Made by a program: the position numbers and the translations under genes
In this document: positions 50,157-59,611 of the stretch, one piece after another
Layout of the letters: each line of letters begins with the position of its first letter
Numbering within the stretch: position 1 is the stretch's first letter
Assembly (NCBI RefSeq): GCF_963666025.1
Contig: NZ_OY762552.1
Coordinates: forward strand, 682,001 to 746,000
Length of the DNA stretch: 64,000 bases
Source of the DNA: an uncultured Methanobacterium sp.
GTDB lineage: Archaea; Methanobacteriota; Methanobacteria; Methanobacteriales; Methanobacteriaceae
Reading direction: 5' to 3'
The notes under the pieces: model-generated
The model's input: only the letters and a program-made list of their open reading frames with translations
Databases searched by the model: none
What the model was told of the DNA's origin: nothing

Positions 50157-50570
50157 TTATTGATGACTTTCCTTACTGACTGTACTGGTCAGTTTGACGT
50201 GTTCAACACCTTTGAGTCTTTTAATTTTTTCTGTCAGATCACGGATGTGTTTCACATCTCCCTTTACTACTATAATTTCCTGGCAGTATTTTTCACCTAT
50301 TTCAGTACGCATAACTGCAGTTATCTGCTTTCGAAAATCATGCTGGATGTCTGCAAGATCTTTCAGAACACTAGTGTAGTGGTATTCGAATATTACAGCT
50401 ATAGTGCCCATTCTTTCTCCTTCCATCTCATTCATCCACTGGTAACGTATTATGTAATCCTCCAGAGCATCTCTGATTCCCTTAGACCTTGAATTATAAC
50501 CTCTATCCCGTAGAACCTCATCGAATTCTCCAAGCAACTTTCGAGGTAAAGACATACTAATTCTCATCAC
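50157..50570 (-). CDS. NikR-family regulator lacking the nickel histidines
   Basis: 137 residues. Ribbon-helix-helix N-terminus (ISMSLPRKLLGEFDEVLRDRGYNSRSKGIRDALEDYI) and ACT-like C-terminal domain (GTIAVIFEYHYTSVLKDLADIQHDF, EIIVVKGDVKHIRDLTEKI), the full NikR layout and length. In true NikR the nickel site is H-x-H-x5-C. Here that segment reads MRTEIGEKYCQEI: both histidines are replaced (Arg and Glu) and only the cysteine remains. A different ligand or altered metal preference is likely. Genes for CbiM, a small membrane partner and surface proteins surround it, so it may control the GTAATAC/GTTATTAC promoters (inference). Confidence 0.85.
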   Translation of the reverse strand: MMRISMSLPRKLLGEFDEVLRDRGYNSRSKGIRDALEDYIIRYQWMNEMEGERMGTIAVIFEYHYTSVLKDLADIQHDFRKQITAVMRTEIGEKYCQEIIVVKGDVKHIRDLTEKIKRLKGVEHVKLTSTVSKESHQ

Positions 50571-50759
50571 CTAAATCACTCCTAAATAATTAAATTGACA
50601 GGTTAATAAATAAATTTAAGCTGGTAATTTGTATTAAGATAGTGGAAAGTGGGTACTCTTGAGCCATAATTACTGGAAATGTTCAGTTAACTCTTTTGAA
50701 GTTAGTGGATAATTTAAATCCCAAGAGAAAAATTTTAATAGTGAAAAATAGTATTTCAC

Positions 50760-51248
50760 TTAAACCAATTTCCTCTTCATCCACACAGCACCTATTCCCA
50801 ATCCAAATACCAATCCAATTAACAGGCCAGATAAAAGTGGGGTTAAAAAGCCAGCACTGTTTGCTCCTGAAACATTTAACTTGGTTAAACCCTGTTGGAT
50901 TGCATTTTGATTGGCATCCACCACTATAATTCGACTTGAAACTTCGGGATGTTGACCTATAAACTGTTGAACCGTGTCTGTGTAAGCAACTGCCAGAATT
51001 TTCTTATTTGAATTTTCAAGGGCGTGTTCCAGTTCATGAGTCACATCATCGGCTGATGCAAACTTGTAAACTGTGACATTAACCCCCATCTGATCCACTA
51101 CAGATTTGGCCAGTTTTCCAGTGGAGTTATCTGCTATGATAATGTTTGACTCATTGGTGGTTACATGTACCCCGTGGGCACTCACTGGCACCATAAATGC
51201 AACAAATATCAAGATTAAAATTCCTATTTGTTTTAGATTAATCATCAC
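50760..51248 (-). CDS. CbiM-associated small membrane protein (NikN/CbiN-like position)
   Basis: 162 residues, 12 bases after cbiM. Signal peptide ending VSA, so the mature protein would start HGVHVTT; an extracytoplasmic alpha/beta domain (ADDVTHELEHALENSNKKILAVAY, PEVSSRIIVVDANQNAIQQG); and one C-terminal membrane helix (LLIGLVFGLGIGAVW) with a basic end. The two-helix layout with an outside loop and the place after CbiM match CbiN/NikN proteins, which help metal entry, but the sequence itself is not recognisably CbiN and the loop is longer. Histidines near the mature N-terminus suggest metal contact. Confidence 0.7.
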   Translation of the reverse strand: MMINLKQIGILILIFVAFMVPVSAHGVHVTTNESNIIIADNSTGKLAKSVVDQMGVNVTVYKFASADDVTHELEHALENSNKKILAVAYTDTVQQFIGQHPEVSSRIIVVDANQNAIQQGLTKLNVSGANSAGFLTPLLSGLLIGLVFGLGIGAVWMKRKLV

Positions 51249-51260
51249 AATAACCCCACT

Positions 51261-51884
51261 TTATATTTGTTCCACCTTTGCCAGTTCCGGTTTTAGTTTA
51301 AATATTGACAGGATTATGAACACATTGATAATGCCCTCAATAACACCCACAAAGAGATAGAATGGCACCAGTGTGGCCATTAAAACCTCAAGGGTGGCAA
51401 CACCCGCAATCAGCAATATTACAACCTGAGTTATGGTGGCCATGATTATTCCCATGAAGGTTCCTGAGAAAATACTCAACCGATCATCCAGTTCTTTCGT
51501 AAATTGGTAGAAATAATAGGTTGAAAAACTCATCACTATCCCCATGGTCACCACATTAGCACCTAAAGAGGTTATACCTCCCATTCCCAGGAATAAAAAC
51601 TGAACTATGAAACATAAAAATGCAACTGTAACCCCACTCAAAGGGCCGAGCAAAATTACCACCAATGGTATTATAAATAAGTGTATTGGAATCCCAAATG
51701 GTGAGGGTATGGAAATTGAGGATACAACAACAGTTACCGCTGCAAGAATTGCTGTGTTGACGAGGATTTTCCCTTTATCCTCAGTTTTAGAAAGTTTATA
51801 CATGTATATTGCCAGTACGGCAATGGTAATAATCCAGTAGATTGCGGCCTGCCATAATGGTATCAGGCCATCAGATAAATGCAA
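51261..51884 (-). CDS. cbiM: cobalt/nickel ECF transporter S component CbiM
   Basis: 207 residues from TTG at 51884, eight bases after AAGGAGG; the frame opens six codons earlier. This start matters, since CbiM/NikM proteins bind the metal with the free N-terminus and His2: the product begins MHLSDG, matching the family's MHIPDG. The second conserved histidine is present in GIPIHLF at residue 68. Seven hydrophobic segments. No cbiQ or cbiO gene follows; either the T/ATPase pair at 28568 is shared, or CbiM works with the small partner alone, as has been shown for some solitary CbiMN units. Confidence 0.88.
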   Translation of the reverse strand: MHLSDGLIPLWQAAIYWIITIAVLAIYMYKLSKTEDKGKILVNTAILAAVTVVVSSISIPSPFGIPIHLFIIPLVVILLGPLSGVTVAFLCFIVQFLFLGMGGITSLGANVVTMGIVMSFSTYYFYQFTKELDDRLSIFSGTFMGIIMATITQVVILLIAGVATLEVLMATLVPFYLFVGVIEGIINVFIILSIFKLKPELAKVEQI

Positions 51885-52014
51885 ATTTATAACCTCCTTC
51901 AATCGTTTTTTTTGTTATTGAAATTTTTAGATAAAAAGAACTACTAACAATCTAAATTGCAAATTTAAACCTAAATTTTCTCCCAAATAAAAATTTTTAA
52001 GAAACTAAGGTTTT

Positions 52015-52530
52015 TTATCTGCCAAAAATGCTCATTTGTATCTTGCTTAGAGTTCCGCCTTCTTTGTAAGGGAAAGACATACCTACTAGGCCAACAACCA
52101 CCATTAAACCAATCAACGCAGCAGGACCACCTGGTGAGGTATTTGAAGATCCAGTATTTCCATTAACCTCTTCAGAACCACCTGCAGAAGTAGTGGTGGC
52201 ATTTTTGTTATCAGTTGCCGGGGTGTCAGTTGTTCCAGTTTGAGCAGATTCAGTTCCTCCACTTGTACTTCCCGCACTTTTTGAAGTACTACCAGTATAA
52301 ACTCCACTTGATGAACCTGTATCTGTTGAAGTAGCACCTGAATCTGTTCCTGAAGAAGTAGATCCGGTTGAACCAGTGTCAGTAGTACCGGTATCTGTAC
52401 CACCACCTGTTCCAGGATCAGTAGTCACCTCTATAGGAGTCCCATGTCCAGGATGGGCTGTAACCGCGCCACAAAAACAAAAAGTAATTGTTATCAATGA
52501 TATCAGAAGAATACATTCCTTTTTTATCAA
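52015..52530 (-). CDS. secreted Thr/Ser/Gly-rich protein with N-terminal HPGHG
   Basis: 171 residues starting at TTG 52530. Signal peptide ending VTA, giving a mature start HPGHGTPIEV. About 100 residues of Thr/Ser/Gly repeats (TDTGSTGSTSSG style) form an extended, probably glycosylated stalk, followed by a hydrophobic segment AALIGLMVVVGLVGMSF and a basic tail. No enzyme domain. The mature N-terminal histidine and HPGH may bind metal; the cbiM operon is the next gene set on the same strand. Function unknown; a cell-surface spacer is the simplest reading. Confidence 0.75.
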   Translation of the reverse strand: MIKKECILLISLITITFCFCGAVTAHPGHGTPIEVTTDPGTGGGTDTGTTDTGSTGSTSSGTDSGATSTDTGSSSGVYTGSTSKSAGSTSGGTESAQTGTTDTPATDNKNATTTSAGGSEEVNGNTGSSNTSPGGPAALIGLMVVVGLVGMSFPYKEGGTLSKIQMSIFGR

Positions 52531-52697
52531 TTTAATGACATCATCTCCTCTATATTAAATATTTGAATTTCTTTGATTATGATGTATATATTATTTGTTA
52601 TTACGATATTGGGTTATTAACCGTGATTTGTAATACAAATAAAAATTTTTAACTCAAATGAGTATAATTTAAAAAAAAGAAAAAGGGGAAAAAAAGT

Positions 52698-55682
52698 TTA
52701 TTTTTTGGATGTTACCATTCCACCAGCTAGCATCAAAACAGCCAGTACCAACCCAACAAGAGGGAATCCAGTTGTTTGCATTGGCACTGTACTGCTGGCT
52801 GCATTCACACCCACACCAGAACTAGTTCCAGTGGTGGTGGCTGCATTAACCGAAGTGTTGGAATTACCAGAGGTATCAACAGCTCTCTCACGAGTAGTAA
52901 GAGTCCTGTATAAGACACTGCTTGCAATGGTTGGATCATAGGTACTGGTGGTAAGCTGTGGCTGTAATCCAAAAACAGCTGCACTTAAAACACGCATATT
53001 AACACTGAGATATGGGTCACCCACGGGCACAGTATCCATTGTCCAGATAACCGTTCTTGTAGCTGCATCGTATTCAACGTTACCCACATCCTTAGTGGCA
53101 CCAATATATTCCAAACCCTCAGGCACAGTGAATCTCATCACAACATTGCGGGCTGCATCAGGTCCATCGTTACTCAATTTGTAAGTAACAATAACCGTAT
53201 CGCCCACAGCAGGATTAGCCTTATTAGAACTGGTCCTAACATACAGACTGGATTGTGGTACTTTTAGAGTTCCACTAGTACTGCTGGCCAAATGATCTAC
53301 ATCTCCATCAAAAAAGGCCTGTACTGTGTAATTTCCACCAACAAGACTGACAGGGTAAGCCAGAGTAGCCACACCATTACCATTAGTGGTAGCATTGCCT
53401 GCGAACACACCATTAACCATGAACCGCACCGTTTTATTAGCAAGAGGAGCATAACCTAAAGTGTTAGCCTCTGAAAGCGTAGCAGTCAGATTAACAGTTG
53501 AACCTTTCTCTCCGGTAACATTACCAGTTGTGATCTGAGTAGGGTTTACGAATTTGGTGATGAACATGTCCCAGACACCGGTTCCGGTACCTTTGTAGCC
53601 GTTATTTTTTTGGAATGCATCGGTTGTGGTTGGGAAATCTGCGGAGTTAGTGAATCCATATACATAGAATCCTCCTTGACCCAATGCCAGGTTATTTGCC
53701 TGGTCTGTTGATTTTGCAGTTCCTGCAACTATGGTGTTTCCTCCGAGATAGGTACTGTAACTGAGTACTTTACCATCTTGACTGAGTCTACTCACGAAAG
53801 CATCATAGTTACCTGCATTGGATGTTTGGTAGGCGTTGGGTGTGGTTGGGAAATCTGTAGATGCCGTTTGTCCGGCTACATAGATAGTTCCATCACTGTT
53901 GACTGCAATACCTGTTCCTGCGTCGTCTCCATTTCCTCCGAGGAGGGTGCTGAAGATTAGAGCTCCATTGGTATCCAGTTTGGTTACGAATGCATCTCCG
54001 TTGTTTTCATCAGGACCTTTGTAAGTTCTTTGATAAGCACCTTCAGTGGTTGGGAAATTGGAAGAATATGTTTCTCCGGTGATGTAAGCATTTCCTGCAG
54101 CATCAACTGTTAATTTAACTCCCTGATCCGCGCCAAGACCACCTAAATAAGTACTATAAACAAGTGCTGTTCCGTTTGGGTTCAATTTGGTTACGAATGA
54201 ATCCTGTGATCCTCCTCCAAAGGTGTTCTGGAATGCATTTTTCACCGGGAAGTCCATAGAACATGTTTCTTCTCCAACAATGTAAGCACAACCTGCGCTA
54301 TCTATTGCAATGTCGAGTGGTTGTTCAGCCTGGCTTCCTCCAAGGTAGGTACTGTAAATGAGAGCAGTTCCAGTTGGGTTTAATTTGGTCACAAAAGCAT
54401 CAAAACTATCCTGGTATACCTGATCAAATTCTTCTCCATTATGCCAGACAGGACCACCTTTAGTGGTTTGGAAGGCACCTTCAGTGGTTGGGAAGTCCGG
54501 GGAATTGGTTATTCCAGTAATATATGCACATCCTGCATTATCCACTGCAATACCCCATCCTCTGGTGAGGATTGTTCCTCCGAGGTAAGTGCTGTAAACC
54601 AAATTTCCGCTTGAATTCAGTTTAAAAACAAAAGCATCGGTTACATTGCCGTATGTTCTGTCGTAAGCGCCTTCTGTAGTTGGATAATCAGCAGATTGTG
54701 TGAATCCAGTGACATAGGCATTTCCTAAAGCATCCACTGCCAGGGAATTTCCTGTGTCTCTGAGAGTTCCACCTAAAATGGTGCTGTATATTATAGTTCC
54801 ATTACTAGACATTTTAACCACGAAAACATCATAGTTTCCGCCTGAACCAATTCGAGTCACACCACTTGTCGGGGCTGGGAAGTCATTGGGACTTGTATTC
54901 GCTGATTTAGTCACACCAGATATGTATATGTTACCCTGTTCATCCACAAATATTCCTTTTCCTTTTTCCCACTCACTTCCTCCGAAGTATGTGCTGTAAT
55001 TTAGGAAGGGATTATTGGGTATGGATAGGAGAGTGGCATTGTCTTGAGAAGCTGCATACCTTAAATCACCATTGAATAGAGCTTGTAGATTGTACAGTCC
55101 GGTAGCAGTAGGGGTGTATGCATATGTAGCCACACCACTACTATCTGTGGTTCCAGTACCCACCACGGTTCCGTTGACTGAAAACTGGACAATTTTACCC
55201 TGAATGGGGTTGTTGCTGGCATCTTTTAAGAGAGCATTCAAATTCGCATTCTGGTTGGGAATTCCCTGAACATCATTTACAGTGAGTTGTGTTGATTGTT
55301 GGCTGTTGTTCACATTCAAAAGAATAGTATAACTTCCAGTTAATCCTTCCAGGTTGTGAGCCGTTGCTTTGACACTGTATTGCCCATTGGGAGCGTTACT
55401 AGTATCCCAATCATAACTCCAACCATCATTTGGATTGTTATCGGTGGCCACATGACCATCACTCACATTAAAAACAACTTGAGTAATTTCACTGTGACTT
55501 TCAGCCGTCGCATTAATATGAACTGTTCCGTTCACCTGCGTGTTATGTTGTGGGTTTGTAATAGTCACTGCAGGATAATTTGAATCATGCGCAGTTACAG
55601 AACCACAAAAACACAAAGCAAACACCAAAACAATGAACAAAAGAATTCCACTTCTATTTATTTGTTTTTGTTTTTTCATCAT
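52698..55682 (-). CDS. anchored surface protein with SBBP propeller, Ig-like and DUF11 domains
   Basis: 994 residues from ATG at 55682, with GGAGGTG upstream (a second ATG follows directly; a GTG inside the ribosome site also keeps the frame). Signal peptide ending VTA with mature HDSNYPAV; an Ig-like domain (VNGTVHINATAESHSEI); a Big-type Ig domain (FSVNGTVVGTGTTDSSGVA); eight or so SBBP repeats (YSTYLGG, GNAYITG.T.S.DFPTT) predicted to close into a beta-propeller; another Ig domain; a DUF11 domain (LYVRTSSNKANPAVGDTVIV); Thr/Ser linker; C-terminal anchor FPLVGLVLAVLMLAGGMV with KK. The SBBP module is shared with ALP2. Role probably structural or adhesive. Confidence 0.85.
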   Translation of the reverse strand: MMKKQKQINRSGILLFIVLVFALCFCGSVTAHDSNYPAVTITNPQHNTQVNGTVHINATAESHSEITQVVFNVSDGHVATDNNPNDGWSYDWDTSNAPNGQYSVKATAHNLEGLTGSYTILLNVNNSQQSTQLTVNDVQGIPNQNANLNALLKDASNNPIQGKIVQFSVNGTVVGTGTTDSSGVATYAYTPTATGLYNLQALFNGDLRYAASQDNATLLSIPNNPFLNYSTYFGGSEWEKGKGIFVDEQGNIYISGVTKSANTSPNDFPAPTSGVTRIGSGGNYDVFVVKMSSNGTIIYSTILGGTLRDTGNSLAVDALGNAYVTGFTQSADYPTTEGAYDRTYGNVTDAFVFKLNSSGNLVYSTYLGGTILTRGWGIAVDNAGCAYITGITNSPDFPTTEGAFQTTKGGPVWHNGEEFDQVYQDSFDAFVTKLNPTGTALIYSTYLGGSQAEQPLDIAIDSAGCAYIVGEETCSMDFPVKNAFQNTFGGGSQDSFVTKLNPNGTALVYSTYLGGLGADQGVKLTVDAAGNAYITGETYSSNFPTTEGAYQRTYKGPDENNGDAFVTKLDTNGALIFSTLLGGNGDDAGTGIAVNSDGTIYVAGQTASTDFPTTPNAYQTSNAGNYDAFVSRLSQDGKVLSYSTYLGGNTIVAGTAKSTDQANNLALGQGGFYVYGFTNSADFPTTTDAFQKNNGYKGTGTGVWDMFITKFVNPTQITTGNVTGEKGSTVNLTATLSEANTLGYAPLANKTVRFMVNGVFAGNATTNGNGVATLAYPVSLVGGNYTVQAFFDGDVDHLASSTSGTLKVPQSSLYVRTSSNKANPAVGDTVIVTYKLSNDGPDAARNVVMRFTVPEGLEYIGATKDVGNVEYDAATRTVIWTMDTVPVGDPYLSVNMRVLSAAVFGLQPQLTTSTYDPTIASSVLYRTLTTRERAVDTSGNSNTSVNAATTTGTSSGVGVNAASSTVPMQTTGFPLVGLVLAVLMLAGGMVTSKK

Positions 55683-56856
55683 TTTCACCTCCTATTTTAT
55701 ATCTAAACAAAAAATCAATTAAATAATATTATATTTATATATTGTTATTACAAAATTGTTAACAATATTAAAAAAATAATAAAAATAATTAAATATATCA
55801 TATAAAACAATGTTAGGAGGCAATAACTATTGAATATCAGTAATACTCATTTTGCATTCACCCATCAATAGATATAGGCTCCAAAAATTTTAGAACAGGG
55901 CATATGGAAAAAAACTGAAACACATATGATTTCATTTTACAGGATGTCCAATTTTACTCAGGGGCCGAAAGTAAAAATAGAAAAACCAGTAGTTAAACAA
56001 AAACATGACAATATCCTATGATAAATATAAGACCCACAACTCAAAGTTTAGGTCTCCAATGCTTTTTTAAGGTTCTGAATTTTAAAAAAAGGAACTTGCC
56101 CTTACAATCTGTAGAAGTCCTATTACAACCAAGATTTATTATAACATAGCCATTAGTTAATAAAAATTATTACAAACTATACCCTCACTATCCTTTAACT
56201 ACACCCAACATCCAATTAACACCCCCTTAACTCAGGACCATAATAATAAACTCAACATCAGGATTTCATTTAGTAATACTTTATTTTATTTAAGGATTAA
56301 TTATTTATAGTAGATTAACTAACTGATAATTGTCTACAACCATTTCAACTCCCATTGTTTTGCCGCAACGGCGAGGATCAGGGATCTGAATATCCACCAA
56401 CGGAATTATATGACATGCCCTTTTCAGATCCCTGATGATATTTATTTTTAATTTCAAACCCAGTATAAACCTGTTAACCCCGTAATATATGACCCATTAT
56501 ATTTTTTAATACGTTAAGCCCCCAATAGCACAACAAAGTAATAATAAAAAACAAATAGAAAGTCTTAAATAAGAGCAAGTCACATGCAATGATTGTACGA
56601 ATAACACCAAATTAATTATTACTTCAAGGGTGATGAGCGGTGTATTTGTATTAATCGATGAACTTGCCATTTTCCTCCTGCAAGACGTCACCAGTGGGGA
56701 CCCATGATCCCCCCTGGCAAACTTATAAGGGGTATCTGGGTTACTCAAATGAAACGCTCAAATGTATCATATCCACTTGGTGCCCCCTATAATTTTATTT
56801 TAATATATTTCCATAATTTCAAAAAAAAGAATTTATGTGTTTCAATAGGTGTCAAT
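55683..56856. other. long intergenic region without a supported gene
   Basis: About 1.17 kb. The left end holds the promoter of the 55682 gene (GTTATTAC at 55744-55751 beside TATAT). The middle is AT-rich and full of stops in all frames. It holds the inverted repeat at 56377-56436 and a relatively GC-rich patch at 56630-56760 with nested complementary segments. A 13-codon frame after AGGAGG at 55815 is too short to call. Confidence 0.6.
56377..56436. repeat. 14-bp perfect inverted repeat, 32-base loop
   Basis: ATCAGGGATCTGAA (56377-56390) is exactly reverse-complemented at 56423-56436. It lies inside the 1.17-kb gap between the surface-protein gene and the small gene at 56857. Transcribed, it would form a stable hairpin; no run of T follows closely, so a simple terminator is not indicated. 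Confidence 0.65.
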
Positions 56857-57132
56857 ATGCGAAATAAATCCATTGAAAAGATAACCGTTATGAAAGAATT
56901 AGAAAAAATGGAAAAACAAATAGATAATGGTGCTAGCATGGTCTGGACAAATTTTCCATACAGTGTATCAAATCTAGCAGTCATTCGAAGTTCGCTGAAA
57001 GAATTAGGACTGTGCCATGATAACTTCCGTATAAGTTTTGATGAGAATGATATTTTTGTAATAAAAGATAATTTCTTTATTCAAAAGGAAGATGGAACAA
57101 CTTTTAAAAGGACCACAGAAAGTCCCTGTTGA
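56857..57132 (+). CDS. small hypothetical protein
   Basis: 91 residues from ATG at 56857, chosen because AGGTG lies seven bases upstream and the sequence before it is AT-rich and non-coding in character. N-terminal charged helix (NKSIEKITVMKELEKMEKQID), then WTNFPYSVSNLAVIRSSLKELG and a beta-rich end. Two cysteines. No family recognised; it could be a small regulatory or substrate-binding protein. The MFS exporter gene follows 255 bases later on the same strand. Confidence 0.55.
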   Translation: MRNKSIEKITVMKELEKMEKQIDNGASMVWTNFPYSVSNLAVIRSSLKELGLCHDNFRISFDENDIFVIKDNFFIQKEDGTTFKRTTESPC

Positions 57133-57387
57133 ACCCGCACCATTTTAAAAAAAATCCAAAAAATTTACCCTTTTTTTATTCTTTGTTTTCATCCGTTGTT
57201 AATTAGACTATAATTTTATTTAAAACAAATTAACCTATTCTGAATCGATTCTTAGTTTTAAAAAACATAAAATATTACAAATCTTGTTAAAACTTCAAAA
57301 TAGTAATACTAAATTAAAAATATTTATTTAACAAGATCCATATTATCCGATAAATACCAATATTCATCTTTTAGGGGGAGAGTTAAA

Positions 57388-58740
57388 ATGTTTGATAACT
57401 TGAGAACAAGAATTCTGGCAGTTATTTTCACAGGAGCTATTTTGATTGCAATAGATGGTTCAACCATCAGCCCTATCTTAGAATCAATACAGAAATCATT
57501 TGGAGTTAACGAGAGCGTTATAACATGGATATTCAACATGGAAATTCTGTTTTTGTTACTGGCAACTCCCATAATGGCTAAACTATCCGACAAATATGGT
57601 CGAAAAAATATATACGTTTTAAACGCAGTTTTATTCTTAATTGGAACAGTGATAGTAGCGTTTTCCCAATCCTTTGAAATGTTACTTATTGGAAGGGCAT
57701 TGCAGGGGATAGGTGCAGTTTTATCCGTCCTGGCCATTACAATCATTGGAGATTACTTTGATGAAAGCAGGGGTACCATACTGGGTGCTTTTGGAGTTAT
57801 AATTGCCCTGGTATACGCTTTAGGGCCTGCAATATCTGGTTTCCTGGTGAGTTTTGGATGGCACTGGGTATTCATAATCAACATACCAGTGGCAGCCCTG
57901 GTGGTCCTACTGGGTTACTACCTTTTACCTGCAAGTAAAACCACCGAAAAATATGCTAGCTTTGATTGGAAGGGTATGACCTTCCTGGGAGTAGCCATTG
58001 CATCCATTGCTTACTTTATATTCAATCTCAGTGGAGAGGCATCAGCAACCACCCAATATTATACACTGGGCATATTCATCCTGGCCCTTATTGGATTCTG
58101 GTGGGTGGAAAGAAAAGCCCTGGAACCAATTATTCCCATTGGCCTTTTAAAAAGAAAAGACACCCTGATTGCCAGTGTGGTTACCCTGGTGGGTTACCTG
58201 GCCATGGCTGGAACTTACTATTTTTCTACCTATGCATCCATGGCTTTCGACCTCAGTTATTCAACAGCAGCCTACATGATACTGCCCATGACCATTGCAT
58301 CCCTTATAACCACACCAGTGGTGGGTAAACTCCTGGATAGAACCGGAGCCAAACCTATAATGGTGGTGGGTGGAGCCTTAACAGCCATTGGAATGCTGAT
58401 CCTGAGCTACTCATCCAACCTGTACGTATTCGCATTTTCACTGGTACTCATAGGTATTGGGAATGCATCCATAGTTGGTAATGCCCTTTACTACATTTTC
58501 CTGGATGAAACTGGAAAATCAGAAAGAGCATCAGGCCAGGCCCTTTTAAACATACTCCTGAACACCGGATCACTTTTAGGGGGAGCAATTTTAGCCTCAG
58601 CCCTGGACTTTACTGCTTCGGGTGCTGCTTCCTTCCGCCATGTTTACCTCTATCTGGCAGTGACCTACGTTATATTAACTATTCTGTCACTGGGACTTAA
58701 AGGCAGAATTTCAGGAAGTACAAAACCAGCTGAAGGATAA
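57388..58740 (+). CDS. MFS drug/solute exporter, DHA2-like
   Basis: 450 residues with many membrane helices. MFS motif A is LSDKYGRKNIYVL near residue 70; motif C-like GPAISGFLVSFGWHWVFIINIP near 150 marks the drug:H+ antiporter group. The N-terminus (ILIAIDGSTISPILESIQKSF) is typical of DHA2 members, where the acidic residue in helix 1 matters. GGGGGAG lies before the ATG. In this metal-rich neighbourhood export of a small chelator such as a nicotianamine-like product is possible, but drug or metabolite efflux is equally likely. Confidence 0.88.
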   Translation: MFDNLRTRILAVIFTGAILIAIDGSTISPILESIQKSFGVNESVITWIFNMEILFLLLATPIMAKLSDKYGRKNIYVLNAVLFLIGTVIVAFSQSFEMLLIGRALQGIGAVLSVLAITIIGDYFDESRGTILGAFGVIIALVYALGPAISGFLVSFGWHWVFIINIPVAALVVLLGYYLLPASKTTEKYASFDWKGMTFLGVAIASIAYFIFNLSGEASATTQYYTLGIFILALIGFWWVERKALEPIIPIGLLKRKDTLIASVVTLVGYLAMAGTYYFSTYASMAFDLSYSTAAYMILPMTIASLITTPVVGKLLDRTGAKPIMVVGGALTAIGMLILSYSSNLYVFAFSLVLIGIGNASIVGNALYYIFLDETGKSERASGQALLNILLNTGSLLGGAILASALDFTASGAASFRHVYLYLAVTYVILTILSLGLKGRISGSTKPAEG

Positions 58741-58812
58741 ATTTATAAAATCTAAATAGCTATCTTTCATTTATCCTTTCTTATTTTTTATAATTTAGTA
58801 AACTAGAAGTAA

Positions 58813-59526
58813 TTAAGCAACAGTAATTTTTTGATATTCAGGGTTTTTCTGAATCATTTTAACATATTCATCCGGTGATGGGAACCAAGAAAGATTAACA
58901 TTCTCTAAATATTCCTCTGCAGCGCTTTTTCCTTTAAGGATTTCATCATAAGTTGGTGAACGCCATGAAACTCCAGGTACCGGGACGTAACCAGTTATAT
59001 GGTAAGTTATTTCAGGATCCAGTTTTGCAATGAATTTTGCAATACTGGAGATTTCATCTGCTTCCACCAGTCCTGGAATGTAGACACTGCTGGCATCAAC
59101 TTCAACTCCCCTTTCATAAATAGTTTTGAAATTTTCCAGGACCGGTTTATTGGACTGGCCAGTGAATTTCTGGTAAAAATCCTCAGAGAAACTTTTTATA
59201 CTCACTGAAATAGCATCAATACTCTCAGGAGGTAGTTTAAAACCATTAGAGTGACCTATCTTGGTATAAACTCCCAGTTCATTCTTTGTAAAATCAGTTA
59301 TTATGGAAAGTTGAGGGTAGGTGGTTATTTCTCCCCCTACAAAATGTGCACGTTCTATATCCAATTCACATAGTACTTTTTCGATCTCATCAAGATTTAG
59401 GAATTTTTCCGGTTTTGATCTGCCTTCCAGTTTATACAAACACCAGTCACAGTTGAAGTTACAGCCATAATTGTGGAGATTTGCTCTTTTAAATTCCTTT
59501 GAATATGTTATTTTATGAATTGCCAT
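58813..59526 (-). CDS. radical SAM protein divergent from nikR
   Basis: 237 residues. The Fe4S4-binding motif CNFNCDWC (C-x3-C-x2-C) lies near residue 22, followed by FVGGEITTYP, which corresponds to the GGE SAM-contact motif, so a working radical SAM core is likely. The barrel continues with KIGHSNGFKLPPE, DAISVSIKSF and SSVYIPGLVEADEI. Short for the class, with no extra cluster domain. It shares its promoter region with nikR, including the palindrome at 59583-59611, which predicts nickel-responsive expression. The reaction is unknown; a step in nickel cofactor or metallophore metabolism is possible (inference). Confidence 0.82.
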   Translation of the reverse strand: MAIHKITYSKEFKRANLHNYGCNFNCDWCLYKLEGRSKPEKFLNLDEIEKVLCELDIERAHFVGGEITTYPQLSIITDFTKNELGVYTKIGHSNGFKLPPESIDAISVSIKSFSEDFYQKFTGQSNKPVLENFKTIYERGVEVDASSVYIPGLVEADEISSIAKFIAKLDPEITYHITGYVPVPGVSWRSPTYDEILKGKSAAEEYLENVNLSWFPSPDEYVKMIQKNPEYQKITVA

Positions 59527-59582
59527 TAAAACACCGCTAATGAACTTTAAAAAGTGTGATCCTGGAAAATTATTAAAAGTTT

Positions 59583-59611
59583 GGTAGCACCTATTCCAGG
59601 ATCGTGCTACC
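59583..59611. promoter_or_regulatory. NikR-type operator between the radical SAM gene and nikR
   Basis: GGTAGCAC (59583-59590), 13 bases, then GTGCTACC (59604-59611): perfect 8-bp arms in a 29-bp palindrome. A further GTAGCAC occurs at 59662-59668 near the nikR start. The form agrees with NikR operators, which are long interrupted palindromes read by two ribbon-helix-helix dimers. Autoregulation and control of the divergent gene are predicted. Confidence 0.75.

Noticed and set aside
50079..50492. 137-residue plus-strand frame
   Set aside because: It is antisense to the NikR-family gene, which has clear domain support; no ribosome binding site.
55815..55860. 13-codon frame after AGGAGG
   Set aside because: Too short to separate from chance in AT-rich sequence.
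56630..56690. C/D box small RNA (GTGATGA at 56630)
   Set aside because: No CTGA D box at suitable distance.
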